From Sipunculus nudus (Eukaryota; Annelida; Sipuncula; Golfingiida; Sipunculidae): 64,000 nucleotides of DNA. Of the stretch, positions 11,288-21,714 are shown one piece after another. The notes under the pieces were generated by a model. It had not been told where the DNA came from, did no database searches, and saw only the letters and a program-made list of their open reading frames with translations. The stretch is taken from NCBI GenBank assembly GCA_026874595.1, contig CM049314.1:11214729-11278728 (forward strand), in the 5' to 3' direction. Made by a program: the position numbers and the translations under genes. How positions within the stretch are numbered: the first letter of the stretch is position 1; every line of letters begins with the position of its first letter.

Positions 11288-14200
11288 CGAGAGAGAGAGA
11301 GAGAGAGACACAGACAGACAGATAGATAGGATCAGTGATTTTCTTGTATTCCCCACATACTATAGGCAGTGGTTTGTATGTCAGTTAAGATTTAGGGCTG
11401 AGAAGATGATAATATTTGATGGAGTTGCATTAAAAGTGTATGTTAAAATGTTATCTAATTTGGCCTGATTAAAGATTTCCATAGTCCATAATCAAGACTT
11501 TAGAAGTGACGTACTCCTGGTTAACCCTCATAATTAACAAGATCATTTCTTTCAAATGACTTGGCTGCTAGTGCTACTGAACTGGTTCATAGTAAAAGCT
11601 GTTGCTCATTGCCACTGCTGATACAAGGGTTCCTTATGAACAGACTCTGTTCATGCTACAAGCACACACAATTAACACAATTACATTTTCACAGGTTTTG
11701 CATGAGCCGTCCACAGTACAGGAAGTCGTGTGGGATGTCTTCTCTCGTCTCCTGCTGGAACTATCTGTTCAGTACACTCGGTCATGGCAGGTATGTGTAT
11801 ATTGTCTTCTCTCATCTCCTGCTAAAACTATCTGTTCAGTACACTTGGTCATTGCAGGTATGTGTATATTGTCTTCTCTGGTCTCCTGCTGGAACTATCT
11901 GTTCAGTATACTCGGTCATGGCAGGTATGTGTATATTGTCTTCTCTCCTCTCCTGCTGGAACTATCTGTTCAGTACACTTGGTCATGCCAGGTATGTGTA
12001 TATTGTCTTCTCTCGTCTCCTGCTGGAACTATCTGTTCAGTACACATGGTCATGGCAGGTATGTGTATATTGTCTTCTCTCGTCTCCTGCTGGAACTATC
12101 TGTTCAGTACACTCGGTCATGGCAGGTATGTGTATATTGTCTTCTCTGGTCTCCTGCTGGAACTATCTGTTCAGTACACTCGGTCATGGCAGGTATGTGT
12201 ATATTGTCTTCTCTCGTCTCCTGCTGGAACTATCTGTTCAGTACACTCGGTCATGGCAGGTATGTGTATATTGTCTTCTCTGGTCTCCTGCTGGAACTAT
12301 CTGTTCAGTACATTCGGTCAAGGCAGGTATGTGTATATTGTCTTCTCTTGTCTCCTGCTGGAACTATCTGTTCAGTACATTCGGTCAAGGCAGGTATGTG
12401 TATATTGTCTTCTCTGGTCTCCTGCTTGAACTATCTGTTCAGTACACTTGGTCATGGCAGGTATGTGTATATTGTCTTCTCTGGTCTCCTGCTTGAACTA
12501 TCTGTTCAGTACACTTGGTCATGGCAGGTATGTGTATATTGTCTTCTCTGGTCTCCTGCTGGAACTATCTGTTCAGTATACTCGGTCATGGCAGGTATGT
12601 GTATATTGTCTTCTCTCCTCTCCTGCTGGAACTATCTGTTCAGTACACTTGGTCATGCCAGGTATGTGTATATTGTCTTCTCTCGTCTCCTGCTGGAACT
12701 ATCTGTTCAGTACACATGGTCATGGCAGGTATGTGTATATTGTCTTCTCTCGTCTCCTGCTGGAACTATCTGTTCAGTACACTCGGTCATGGCAGGTATG
12801 TGTATATTGTCTTCTCTGGTCTCCTGCTGGAACTATCTGTTCAGTACACTCGGTCATGGCAGGTATGTGTATATTGTCTTCTCTCGTCTCCTGCTGGAAC
12901 TATCTGTTCAGTACACTCGGTCATGGCAGGTATGTGTATATTGTCTTCTCTGGTCTCCTGCTGGAACTATCTGTTCAGTACATTCGGTCAAGGCAGGTAT
13001 GTGTATATTGTCTTCTCTTGTCTCCTGCTGGAACTATCTGTTCAGTACATTCGGTCAAGGCAGGTATGTGTATATTGTCTTCTCTGGTCTCCTGCTTGAA
13101 CTATCTGTTCAGTACACTTGGTCATGGCAGGTATGTGTATATTGTCTTCTCTGGTCTCCTGCTTGAACTATCTGTTCAGTACACTTGGTCATGGCAGGTA
13201 TGTGTATATTGTCTTCTCTGGTCTCCTGCTGGAACTATCTGTTCAGTACACTTGGTCATGGCAGGTATGTGTATATTGTCTTCTCTCGTCCCCTGCTTGA
13301 ACCATCTGTTCAGTACACTTGGTCAAGGCAGGTATGTGTATATTGTCTTCTCTGGTCTCCTGCTGGAACTATCTCTTCAGTACACTTGGTCATGGCAAGT
13401 ATGTGTATATTGTCTTCTCTTGTCTCCTGCTGGAACTATCTGTTCAGTACACTTGGTCATGGCAGGTATGTGTATATTGTCTTCTCTGGTCTCCTGCTTG
13501 ACTATCTGTTCAGTACACATGGTCATGGCAGGTATGTGTATATTGTCTTCTCTGGTCTCCTGCTGGAACTATCTGTTCAGTACACTCGGTCATGGCAGGT
13601 ATGTGTATATTGTCTTCTCTGGTCTCCTGCTGGAACTATCTACTCAGTACACTTGGTCATGGCAGGTATATGTATATTGTCTTCTCTGGTCTCCTGCTGG
13701 AAATGTTCAGTACACTTGGTCATGGCAGGTATGTGTATATTTTCTTCTCTTGTCTCCTGCTGGAACTATCTGTTCAGTACACTTTATAATGGCAGGTATG
13801 TGTATATTGTCTTCTCTTGTGTCCTGCTGGAACTATCTGTTCCGTACACTTGGTCATGGCAGGTATGTGTATTTTGTCTTCTCTGGTCTCCTGCTGGAAC
13901 TATCTGTTCCGTACACTTTGTCATGGCAGGTATGTGTATATTGTCTTCTCTTGTCTCCTGTTGGAACTATCTGTTCAGTACACTTTATAATGGCAGGTAT
14001 GTGTATATTGTCTTCTCTTGTGTCCTGCTGGAACTATCTGTTCTGTACACTTGGTCATGGCAGGTATGTGGATATTGTCTTCTCTTGTCTCCTGCTGGAA
14101 CTATCTGTTCAGTACACTTTATAATGGCAGGTATGTGTATATTGTCTTCTCTTGTGTCCTGGTGGAACTATCTGTTCCGTACACTTGGTCATGGCAGGTA

Positions 14201-17200
14201 TGTGTATTTTGTCTTCTCTGGTCTCCTGCTGGAACTATCTGTTCAGTACACTTGGTCATGGCAGGTATGTGTATATTGTCTTCTCTGGTCTCCTGCTGGA
14301 ACTATCTGTTCAGTACACTTTGTCATGGCAGGTATGTGTATATTGTCTTCTCTTGTCTCCTGCTGGAACTATCTGTTCAGTACACTCCGTCATGGCAGGT
14401 ATGTGTATATTGTCTTCTCTAGCTCCTGCTGGAACTATCTGTTCAGTACACTCGGTCATGGCAGGTATGTGTATATTGTCTTCTCTCATCTCCTTCTGGA
14501 ACTATCTGTTCAGTACACTTGGTCATGGCAGGTATGTGTATATTGTCTTCTCTCGTCTCCTGCTGGAACTATCTGTTCAGTACACTCGGTCATGGCAGGT
14601 ATGTGTATATTGTCTTCTCTCGTCTCCTGCTGGAACTATCTGTTCAGTACACTCGGTCATGGCAGGTATGTGTATATTGTCTTCTCTCGTCTCCTGCTGG
14701 AACTAACTGTTCAGTACACTCGGTCATGGCAGGTATGTGTATATTGTTTCTCTCGTCTCCTGCTGGAACTATCTGTTCAGTACACTCGGTAATGGCAGGT
14801 ATGTGGATATTGTCTTCTCTGGTCTCCTGCTGGAACTATCTGTTCAGTACACTTGGTCATGGCAGGTATGTGTATATTGTCTTCTCTGGTCTCCTGCTTG
14901 AACTATCTGTTCAGTACACTTGGTCATGGCAGGTATGTGTATATTGTCTTATCTGGTGCCCTGCTGGAACTATCTGTTCAGTACACTCGGTCATGGCAGG
15001 TATGTGTATATTGTCTTCTCTTGTCTCCTGCTGGAACTATCTGTTCAGTACACTCGGTCATGGCAGGTATGTGTATATTGTCTTCTCTCGTCTCCTGCTG
15101 GAACTATCTGTTCAGTACACTCGGTCATGGCAGGTATGTGTATATTGTCTTCTCTCGTCTCCTGCTGGAACTATCTGTTCAGTACACTCGGTCATGGCAG
15201 GTATGTGTATATTGTTTTCTCTCGTCTCCTGCTGGAACTATCTGTTCAGTACACTTGGTCATGGCAGGTATGTGTATATTGTCTTCTCTTGTCTCCTGCT
15301 GGAACTATCTGTTCAGTACACTCGGTCATGGCAGGTATGTGTATATTGTCTTCTCTTGTCTCCTGCTGGAACTATCTGTTCAGTACACTTGGTCATGGCA
15401 GGTATGTGTATATTGTCTTCTCTGGTCTCCTGCTGGAACTATCTGTTCAGTACACTTGGTCATGGCAGGTAAGTGTATATTGTCTTCTCTTGTCTCCTGC
15501 TGGAACTATCTGTTTAGTACACTTTATAATGGCAGGTATGTGTATATTGTCTTCTCTGGTCTCCTGCTGGAACTATCTGTTCAGTACACTTGGTCATGGC
15601 AGGTATGTGTATATTGTCTTCTCTTGTCTCCTGCTGGAACTATCTGTTCAGTACACTCGGTCATGGCAGGTGTGTGTATATTGTCTTCTTTTGTCTCCTG
15701 CTGGAACTATCTGTTCAGTACACTTGGTCATGGCAAGTATGTGTATATTGTCTTCTCTGGTCTCCTGCTTGAACCATCTGTTCAGTACACTTGGTCATGG
15801 CAGGTATGTGTATATTGTCTTCTCTGGTCTCCTGCTTGAACCATCTGTTCAGTACACTTGGTCATGGCAGGTATGTGTATATTTTATACTTTATGATTGT
15901 CCATTTCTACTTACTTCTGCCCATATTTATATATGCTAATTAACAGGTAAAATTGAAGCATGTGGGATTTTAAAATTGCTATACATATGCTTCCTGAAAA
16001 TCAAATTTTTGTTAGTATTTTGAAAGTAGTAAAATAATAATTATTGAATAATAATGATAATAATGATAATGATAATGATAACAATAATATTATTATAATA
16101 TTGATTTACAGAGATCTCTAAACTGCTGTGTAAATAATAAGAATAAACATAATAAAATATACCAATTTACAGTTATCATTTCATATTAAAAAGTATCCCT
16201 CCACACTATATATTAGTCTTTATGTACTTAAATAATTTATGAATAAAAATGAGATCAATTTATATTTAAACATTACATGTATTGTGTTATTTTGTTTCTT
16301 TTATTTATCAAATTTTCCTTTTTAGCTGAAATTAATAATGAATCAATGCTAGAATGACACCATGAATAACATCCAAATACAGTCAGTGCACAGACTGTTT
16401 TGTTGTTCAGCATGTAGTCCCATACCAGTTCAGGCATTGCAATATGTTATCATCTTCATATCAGCAAGGCTCTTTCAGCTCTGTCTTCATAGACCTTGCT
16501 GTATCAAGTCATTCTGGTAGCTATTTCATGCATAATGAACAAGGCAACTGAGCCAATCAACTGGACCCGTCATGTTTAAGCTTGCTTATTTTACATGAAA
16601 TAGATAGCAGGGTGGTTTGGTGAATCAAGGTCCCTGAAAGTGAAGCTGCCACAACCATATTAATAGGAAGATGGAATTTAATATTTAAAGTTACTGTAAG
16701 ACCTTCATCCACAGTTAATAGTATTGTTACTCGAATGAATGGTATTTGATAAATATCCTCAAATATAATATATGCCTATAACATGCCTGCCTTTTGATCC
16801 ATGGTGAACAATTCTGATTGTTGAGATAAGAGCAAATATTTATTACTGTTTAACATGTTTGTATTTTCTGTTTTGCCTCAAGCCACCATCCAATCACCCA
16901 GGAGGAGGCACTGAACCTGCTTGGTTTTCAGCCTCCGTTTGAAGAGATTCGTTTTGGACCATTCACAGGGAATGCTACTCTGATGAGGTTTGTGCTGAAC
17001 CTGTTTTTGCTGTATGCAGTGGACTACTTACTAGTATCATTATATTTCTGTTCTTTATCACAATGGTTAGAAGAAAAGGTGTTTTTTTTTCAGAGGCAGA
17101 GGCACTTGGGGAAAGGGATGGGGGGTGTGAAGGAGGGGGGGGGGGGGAGGATGGAGACAGAATACAACTACATGTACATGTAACCTAAACCTCAACTTGA

Positions 17201-20200
17201 ACACATATTTTTGGACATTAATATTTGCATTCTACTGTATGGTAATCATTTTTGGTTGCTCCGTCTTTAAGTATACAGGTCCTGCTTTTTAATGTATTGA
17301 AAATACATTCTCATGAATCTGTAGTAGCTGTCATTAGTCAGTGGTGTTGGTATGTTTTGTACATTTTTACACCCAGTTTGTTTTACTCAGGGTTATAAAA
17401 TATCACATATTTGACATAATGTAAAAATTTCAAATTTTTGTAACACACAAATTCAGGTATGGTAGTATTGGAAATATATATATTTATTTCATTTGCTGGG
17501 TAAGTGAATGGATATTATTTTGATTCTTCAGTCTTTGATGTGCACATTTGTGTCAGTGGCCTGTGATAAAATCTTATGATTATAATTTATGAGAAATGTC
17601 ACAAATCACAGTAATCATTTATCTGTTCACTGCATGTTTTGATTGATAGGTGGTTCAAACAGCTGAATGCTCACTATGGTGTGAGGGGGCGGAGTTTCTT
17701 TTTATACAAGCCACAAGGGAAGAACAAGACTCATGGAATGACAGCTGAAAAGGCTCTGGAGAAATTGAAGGCGGGGCTTAAGGACAATGACTCCACCTAC
17801 ATCTATCACTCTGAGAACCACTACTTCTGTCCTATTGGCTATGAGGATGTGCCACTCAAGGCCCAAGATGCTTATAGGTCTGATTTGATTTGTTAAGGTC
17901 TGAGTATGGTCTAAAAATCTTAAAATTTTCATTTACAGAAAATTTGTTAACTACTAGGTCATAGTGACACCCACCTTGTCACAAAAATGTGACACCTTAG
18001 TTCATCATTAAGAAAAGGTAGCATTTTAACATACCTGTAAGCTGTTGTATATTAGATGTTCAACTAACAAACTTGTGGTTTTATATTATGAGAGCTGTCT
18101 TAATGTCCTTCAGTATACAAAGTCCTTTTCTTGAATGTGTCTAGAATTGGGTGTACTTCAAGTTAATTTATTTGTTAAGTAATAAATGAAAGTTATATTT
18201 AAATTAATTACAGACAAACTTTGGCCATTGATAAATAAAACATTAGTTTATACAGAATTATGTATTCATTATAGTTATTTGTTTGCACAAACATCAGTTT
18301 TGTTTGCAACTGTTATGTAATCAAGTTAACAAAATAAGATCTTAATCTACTGCATAATCTTGTTACCACTCAGTATTAATATAAATTGTTAAGACAGAAA
18401 CTGGCACAAGTTAGAAATGTCTTACTGTGGAAGCAGATACATTGGAATTTTAAACAACACTTGATATTATTTATGTCAGATAATTATACAATTTAATAGT
18501 GGAATCATGCACAGACATACACTTAAATTATTAAAATTTATTAATAATATATGTGTGCAAAATTTGTGAATCAGACAAAAGAACAGCTTGTGACTGACTC
18601 TCCCTGAAATGTTCATCTTTAAGAAGAGATGCAACACTATATAATTCTTGGTCTCTTCAGGTTTTTGAGTGAGAGAAATAAATCTATAAATTTGACGGTT
18701 TCCTAACACAAACTATTGTTTATAAGAATGGACCACCAGCTGATTAGAAGGCTATATTTTTATCTCATGTCACTACATTCATCTTCAGATGGAGGTTCTA
18801 TTAATGTCTGTGAGGCATTTACCGACCCTATGTAATAACGAGCTTGTAAACCTTGGTATTCACCGACCCTATGTAATAACGAGCTTGTAAACCTTGGTAT
18901 TTACCAACCCTATGTAATACAGAGCTTGTTAACCTTGGTATTTACCGACCCTATGTAATAACGAGCTTGTAAACCTTAGTATTTACCGACCCTATGTAAT
19001 AATGAGCTTGTTTAACTTGGTATTTACCGATCCTATGTAATAACGAGCTTGTTAACCTTGGTATTTACCAACCCTATGTAATAAAGAGCTTGTTAACCTT
19101 GGTATTTACCGACCCTATGTAATAACGAGCTTGTAAACCTTAGTATTTACCGACCCTATGTAATAATGAGCTTGTTAAACTTGGTATTTACCGACCTCAT
19201 GTAATAACGAGCTTGTAAACCTTGGCATTTACTGACTATGTATTAAAGAGCTTGTTAACCTTGGTATTTACAGACCCTATGTAATAACGAGCTTGTAAAC
19301 CTTGGTACTTACTGACCCTGTGTAATAAAGAGCTTGTAAACCTTGGTATTTCCTCAGGTGTGACTTGAAGCAGGATGAGGTAGAGACCTGGATTCTTATT
19401 GGTGAACCCAGCAGGAAGCACCCCTGTATACACTGTAAAAGGTAAGGATTATCCCTGTATACACTGTAAAAGGTAAGGATTATCCCTGTATACACTGTAA
19501 AAGGTTAGGATCATCCCTGTATACACTGTAAAAGGTAAGGATCATCCCTGTATACACTGTAAGGTAAGAATCAGCCCTGTATACACTGTAAAAAGGTAAG
19601 GACCATCCCTGTGTACATTATAAAAGATAAGTAACATACTTGTTTACATTGTAAAAGATAAGGATTATCCCTGTATACACTGTAAAAGGTAAGGATTATC
19701 CCTGTATACACTGTAAAAGGTAAGGATTATCCCTGTATACACTGTAAAAGGTAAGGATTATCCCTGTATACACTGTAAAAGGTAAGGATCATCCCTGTAT
19801 ACACTGTAAAAGGTAAGGATTATCCCTGTATACACTGTAAAAGGAAAGGATTATCCCTGTGTGAAAATTATAAAAGATAAGAAAGATACATGTATACATT
19901 GTAAAAGGTAAGGATTATCCCTGTATACACTGTAAAAGGTAAGGATTATCCCTGTATACACTGTAAAAGGTAAGGATCATCCCTGTATACACTGTAAAAG
20001 GTAAGGATTATCCCTGTATACACTGTAAAAGGTAAGGATTATCCCTGTATACACTGTAAAAGGTAAGGATTATCCCTGTATACACTGTAAAAGGTAAGGA
20101 TTATCCCTGTATACACTGTAAAAGGTAAGGATCATCCCTGTATACACTGTAAAAGGTAAGGATCATCCCTGTATACACTGTAAAAGGTAAGGATCAGCCC

Positions 20201-21714
20201 TGTATACACTGTAAGGTAAGAATCAGCCCTGTATACACTGTAAAAGGTAAGAATCAGCCCTGTATATACTGTGATAGGTAAGGATCATCCCTGTATAACT
20301 GTAAAAGGTAGGGATCATCCCTGTATACACTGTAAAAGGTAAGGATTATCCCTGTATACACTGTAAAAAGTAAGGATCAGCCCTGTATACACTAAAGAAT
20401 AAGGATCAGCCCTGTATACACTGTAAAAGGTAAGAATCAGCCCTGTATATACTGTGATAGGTAAGGATCATCCCTGTATACACTGTAAAAGATAAGGATT
20501 ATCCCTGTATACACTGTAAAAGGTCAGGATTATCCCTGTATACACTGTAAAAGGTAAGGATCATCCCTGTATACACTGTAAAAGGGAAGGATCAGCCCTG
20601 TATACACTGTAAAAGGTAAGAATCAGCCCTGTATATACTGAAATAGGTAAGGATCATCCCTGTATACATTGTAAAAGGTAAGGACCATGCTGATATACAC
20701 TGTAAAAGGTAAGGATCATCTGTTTTCATCCTGTATACACTGTAAATAATTCCTGAATAAATCCAAGTATATACATTTACTGTTAAAGGTAAGGATCTCT
20801 TAATACTGACTACAAAAGAGATTTTTTGATCACTAGTTAGAAGTTCAGTTGCCTTTGATTCTCCAGTTTGCTGTATTGGTATTTTACAGTTAACCTTAAG
20901 TTTACAGGTCTTACATATTGAGGACATATTATAAATCTGATAACTGTCAGTTTTAAGACTTTTATCATAAGTTATTTCATGCAGTACACCAGTATCTCTT
21001 GTCCAGTGCAAAACATCCACATGTTGTTCATGTAATTTAAGACTGGTGCAGATACAAAGACCGCAGTTTAAGTGTCTACTGCCAGTGTCTTGGATACTTT
21101 TGCTTGGAGTGAAATCTACAAAATTATAGCTTGGGCTATCTCACCTCCATTATTTCTAAATCATCCCCTCATAAATGGACCAAAATAAAATAGAATTAAA
21201 AGCCCTTGACTCTCCATGGCTTGCTGTCCCCGGTTTCCCCCGTGTCACCAGTACAGCTCAGTTCCACTTCTTTAACTTTATCTTAGTGTGTTATAACTGC
21301 ATTAAAAAGTAAATTATCTTTTGTACCAGGTGGAGTGACATAGTTGTTGACCTGAACTGTGTGAACCCGTACTACCTCAACGTGAGGAAACTAGAGGAGG
21401 GGATCAAGCAAAGAAATACAAAGAAAGTTGGCGGTAACCTCCACTGTATCATGGCATTCCAGCGTAGTCAGTGGCAGAGACTCAAACCTAGCACGCAGGG
21501 ACAGAAGAAACCACGTGTAGTCCACACAGCCAAAGAAGCGGCAGCGATTGCAGAAAGCCGACATCGATATCAGCTGCAGCACATGAAGAGAGAAGTGCCG
21601 GTGATGAACATGGTTCCCCCTTCATATGATCACTCTGATACTGACAATTCTGATGATGTTACTGATGATGATGATGATGATGATGTTATTATCCCAGTTA
21701 GTACTGCTATGTAA
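9398..21714 (+). CDS. BIVM: BIVM, basic immunoglobulin-like variable motif-containing protein (7 coding exons)
   Basis: The coding exons are 9398-10430, 10802-11009, 11695-11790, 16883-16987, 17650-17877, 19358-19441 and 21330-21714. Every junction is GT-AG, phases match, and the total is 2139 nt (712 residues plus stop). Recognition rests on the conserved C-terminal half: the exon 2/3 junction [17 protein letters not shown], then [73 protein letters not shown] and [15 protein letters not shown]. The N-terminal part is charged, low in complexity and carries a Lys-rich stretch near residue 230. The C-terminus ends in an Asp run. The known vertebrate protein is about 500 residues with no established biochemical function, so this one is longer, mainly at its N-terminus. 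The odd feature is that introns 3 and 6 are filled with tandem copies of the preceding exon end plus splice donor, and intron 5 ends in a 41-bp array. The start ATG at 9398 is the first in a frame open just after the acceptor at 9318. Confidence 0.9.
10802..11009 (+). CDS. BIVM: BIVM coding exon 2
   Basis: The acceptor is tttgacag| and the donor ATG|GTAAGA, with phase 1 in and phase 2 out. It begins with a Gly/Lys alternation continuing from exon 1 and ends in KVMDMHRW, where the conserved family core starts. Confidence 0.85.
11225..11310. repeat. (TA)n and (GA)n microsatellite in BIVM intron 2
   Basis: About 60 bp of TA is followed by about 20 bp of GA. Simple sequence only. Confidence 0.95.
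11695..11790 (+). CDS. BIVM: BIVM coding exon 3, source of the 67-bp array
   Basis: The acceptor ttttcacag| and donor GGCAG|GTATGT bound 96 nt, phase 2 to phase 2, so splicing the first donor to exon 4 keeps frame. It encodes [20 protein letters not shown] and then [11 protein letters not shown]. The last 53 nt are repeated about 61 more times downstream together with the donor, so the true donor is one of about 62 near-identical sites. The first donor is the only one that gives the family-length protein directly. Confidence 0.85.
11738..15884 (+). repeat. 67-bp exon-donor minisatellite (about 62 units) in BIVM intron 3
   Basis: Each unit holds 53 nt of exon 3 (from tcttctctcg to catggcag), then the donor and 14 nt of intron (gtatgtgtatattg). 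The first donor starts at 11791 and the last at 15871; the 4080-bp distance equals 61 units of 67 bp minus seven deleted bases. Those seven fit four short units (near 13500, 13700, 14420 and 14750). Nearly every unit keeps CAG|GTATGT. Exceptions are a consensus GTAAGT at 15469, GTATAT near 13667, GTGTGT near 15670, and two units with CAA before GTATGT. Each unit also has a pyrimidine-rich stretch ending in ctgttcag, a possible acceptor 18 nt before the donor. Since 67 is 1 modulo 3 and most units lack stops, all three frames stay open for long distances. Confidence 0.95.
11858..13197 (+). repeat. 670-bp higher-order duplication (10 units) inside the 67-bp array
   Basis: The order of variant units in 11858-12527 repeats in 12528-13197 at an exact offset of 670 bp. 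Examples are gttcagtata at 11901 and 12571, the ggtcatgccagg variant near 11984 and 12654, the cacatggtc variant near 12042 and 12712, and the cattcggtcaagg pair near 12310 and 12980. The match looks essentially perfect, which implies a recent ten-unit duplication by unequal exchange or slippage. Confidence 0.85.
15885..16882. other. Remainder of BIVM intron 3
   Basis: Past the last repeat donor the sequence turns abruptly into AT-rich intron (attttatactttatgattg) with a TAA/TGA-rich microsatellite near 16035-16100. No further exon is visible before the ttttgcctcaag| acceptor at 16882. Confidence 0.6.
16883..16987 (+). CDS. BIVM: BIVM coding exon 4
   Basis: The acceptor gcctcaag| gives phase 2, completing a Ser codon with the exon 3 end, followed by [19 protein letters not shown]. 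The donor is ATGAG|GTTTGT, phase 2. A second in-frame acceptor at acccag|gagg (16902) exists but would remove conserved residues. Confidence 0.85.
17650..17877 (+). CDS. BIVM: BIVM coding exon 5
   Basis: The acceptor gattgatag| and donor TATAG|GTCTGA bound 228 nt, phase 2 to 2. It encodes the strongly conserved segment from [11 protein letters not shown] through [14 protein letters not shown] to [13 protein letters not shown]. Confidence 0.88.
18818..19350 (+). repeat. 41-bp minisatellite (about 13 units) running up to the BIVM exon 6 acceptor
   Basis: The unit is accttggtattt followed by accgaccc, tatgtaataacg and agcttgtaa, 41 bp in all, with small variants (acagag or atgag in place of acgag). 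The last unit runs into the acceptor: accttggtatt is followed by tcctcag| at 19357. Each unit contains taataac, one base away from the branch-point consensus tactaac. Confidence 0.9.
19358..19441 (+). CDS. BIVM: BIVM coding exon 6, source of the 31-bp array
   Basis: The acceptor tttcctcag| and donor TGTAAAAG|GTAAGG bound 84 nt, phase 2 to 2. It encodes [17 protein letters not shown] and then [10 protein letters not shown]. The exon is sandwiched between two minisatellites: the 41-bp array ends at its acceptor and the 31-bp array starts inside its last 20 nt. Confidence 0.88.
19422..20719 (+). repeat. 31-bp exon-donor minisatellite (about 41 units) in BIVM intron 6
   Basis: Each unit holds the last 20 nt of exon 6 (ccctgtatacactgtaaaag) followed by 11 nt of intron starting with the donor (gtaaggattat). 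The first donor is at 19442 and the last clear one at 20709, a distance of 1267 bp. Most units keep AAAAG|GTAAGG, a good 5' splice site; variants include gataag and gtcagg. Degenerate pieces continue to about 20800. The design is the same as the 67-bp array of intron 3 but the sequence is unrelated. Confidence 0.95.
21330..21714 (+). CDS. BIVM: BIVM coding exon 7 (terminal)
   Basis: The acceptor is ttttgtaccag|. It encodes [20 protein letters not shown] and then [20 protein letters not shown], the most diagnostic segment of the family. The tail ends in an Asp run and a TAA at 21712-21714. I see no clear AATAAA in the next few hundred bases, so the 3' end of the transcript is not placed. Confidence 0.88.

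Noticed and set aside
11561-14792. ORFs of 311, 434, 558 and 535 codons on the plus strand as a repetitive protein gene
   Set aside because: They arise from the stop-poor 67-bp unit read in three frames and contain splice donors in every unit; only 11695-11790 is coding by homology and phase.
18818-20719. CRISPR-like array of short regular repeats
   Set aside because: Units are directly adjacent without unique spacers, in a spliced eukaryotic gene.
19236-21020. Minus-strand ORFs rich in YLLQCIQG or similar
   Set aside because: They are the reverse frames of the 31-bp exon-donor array and show no independent coding sign.
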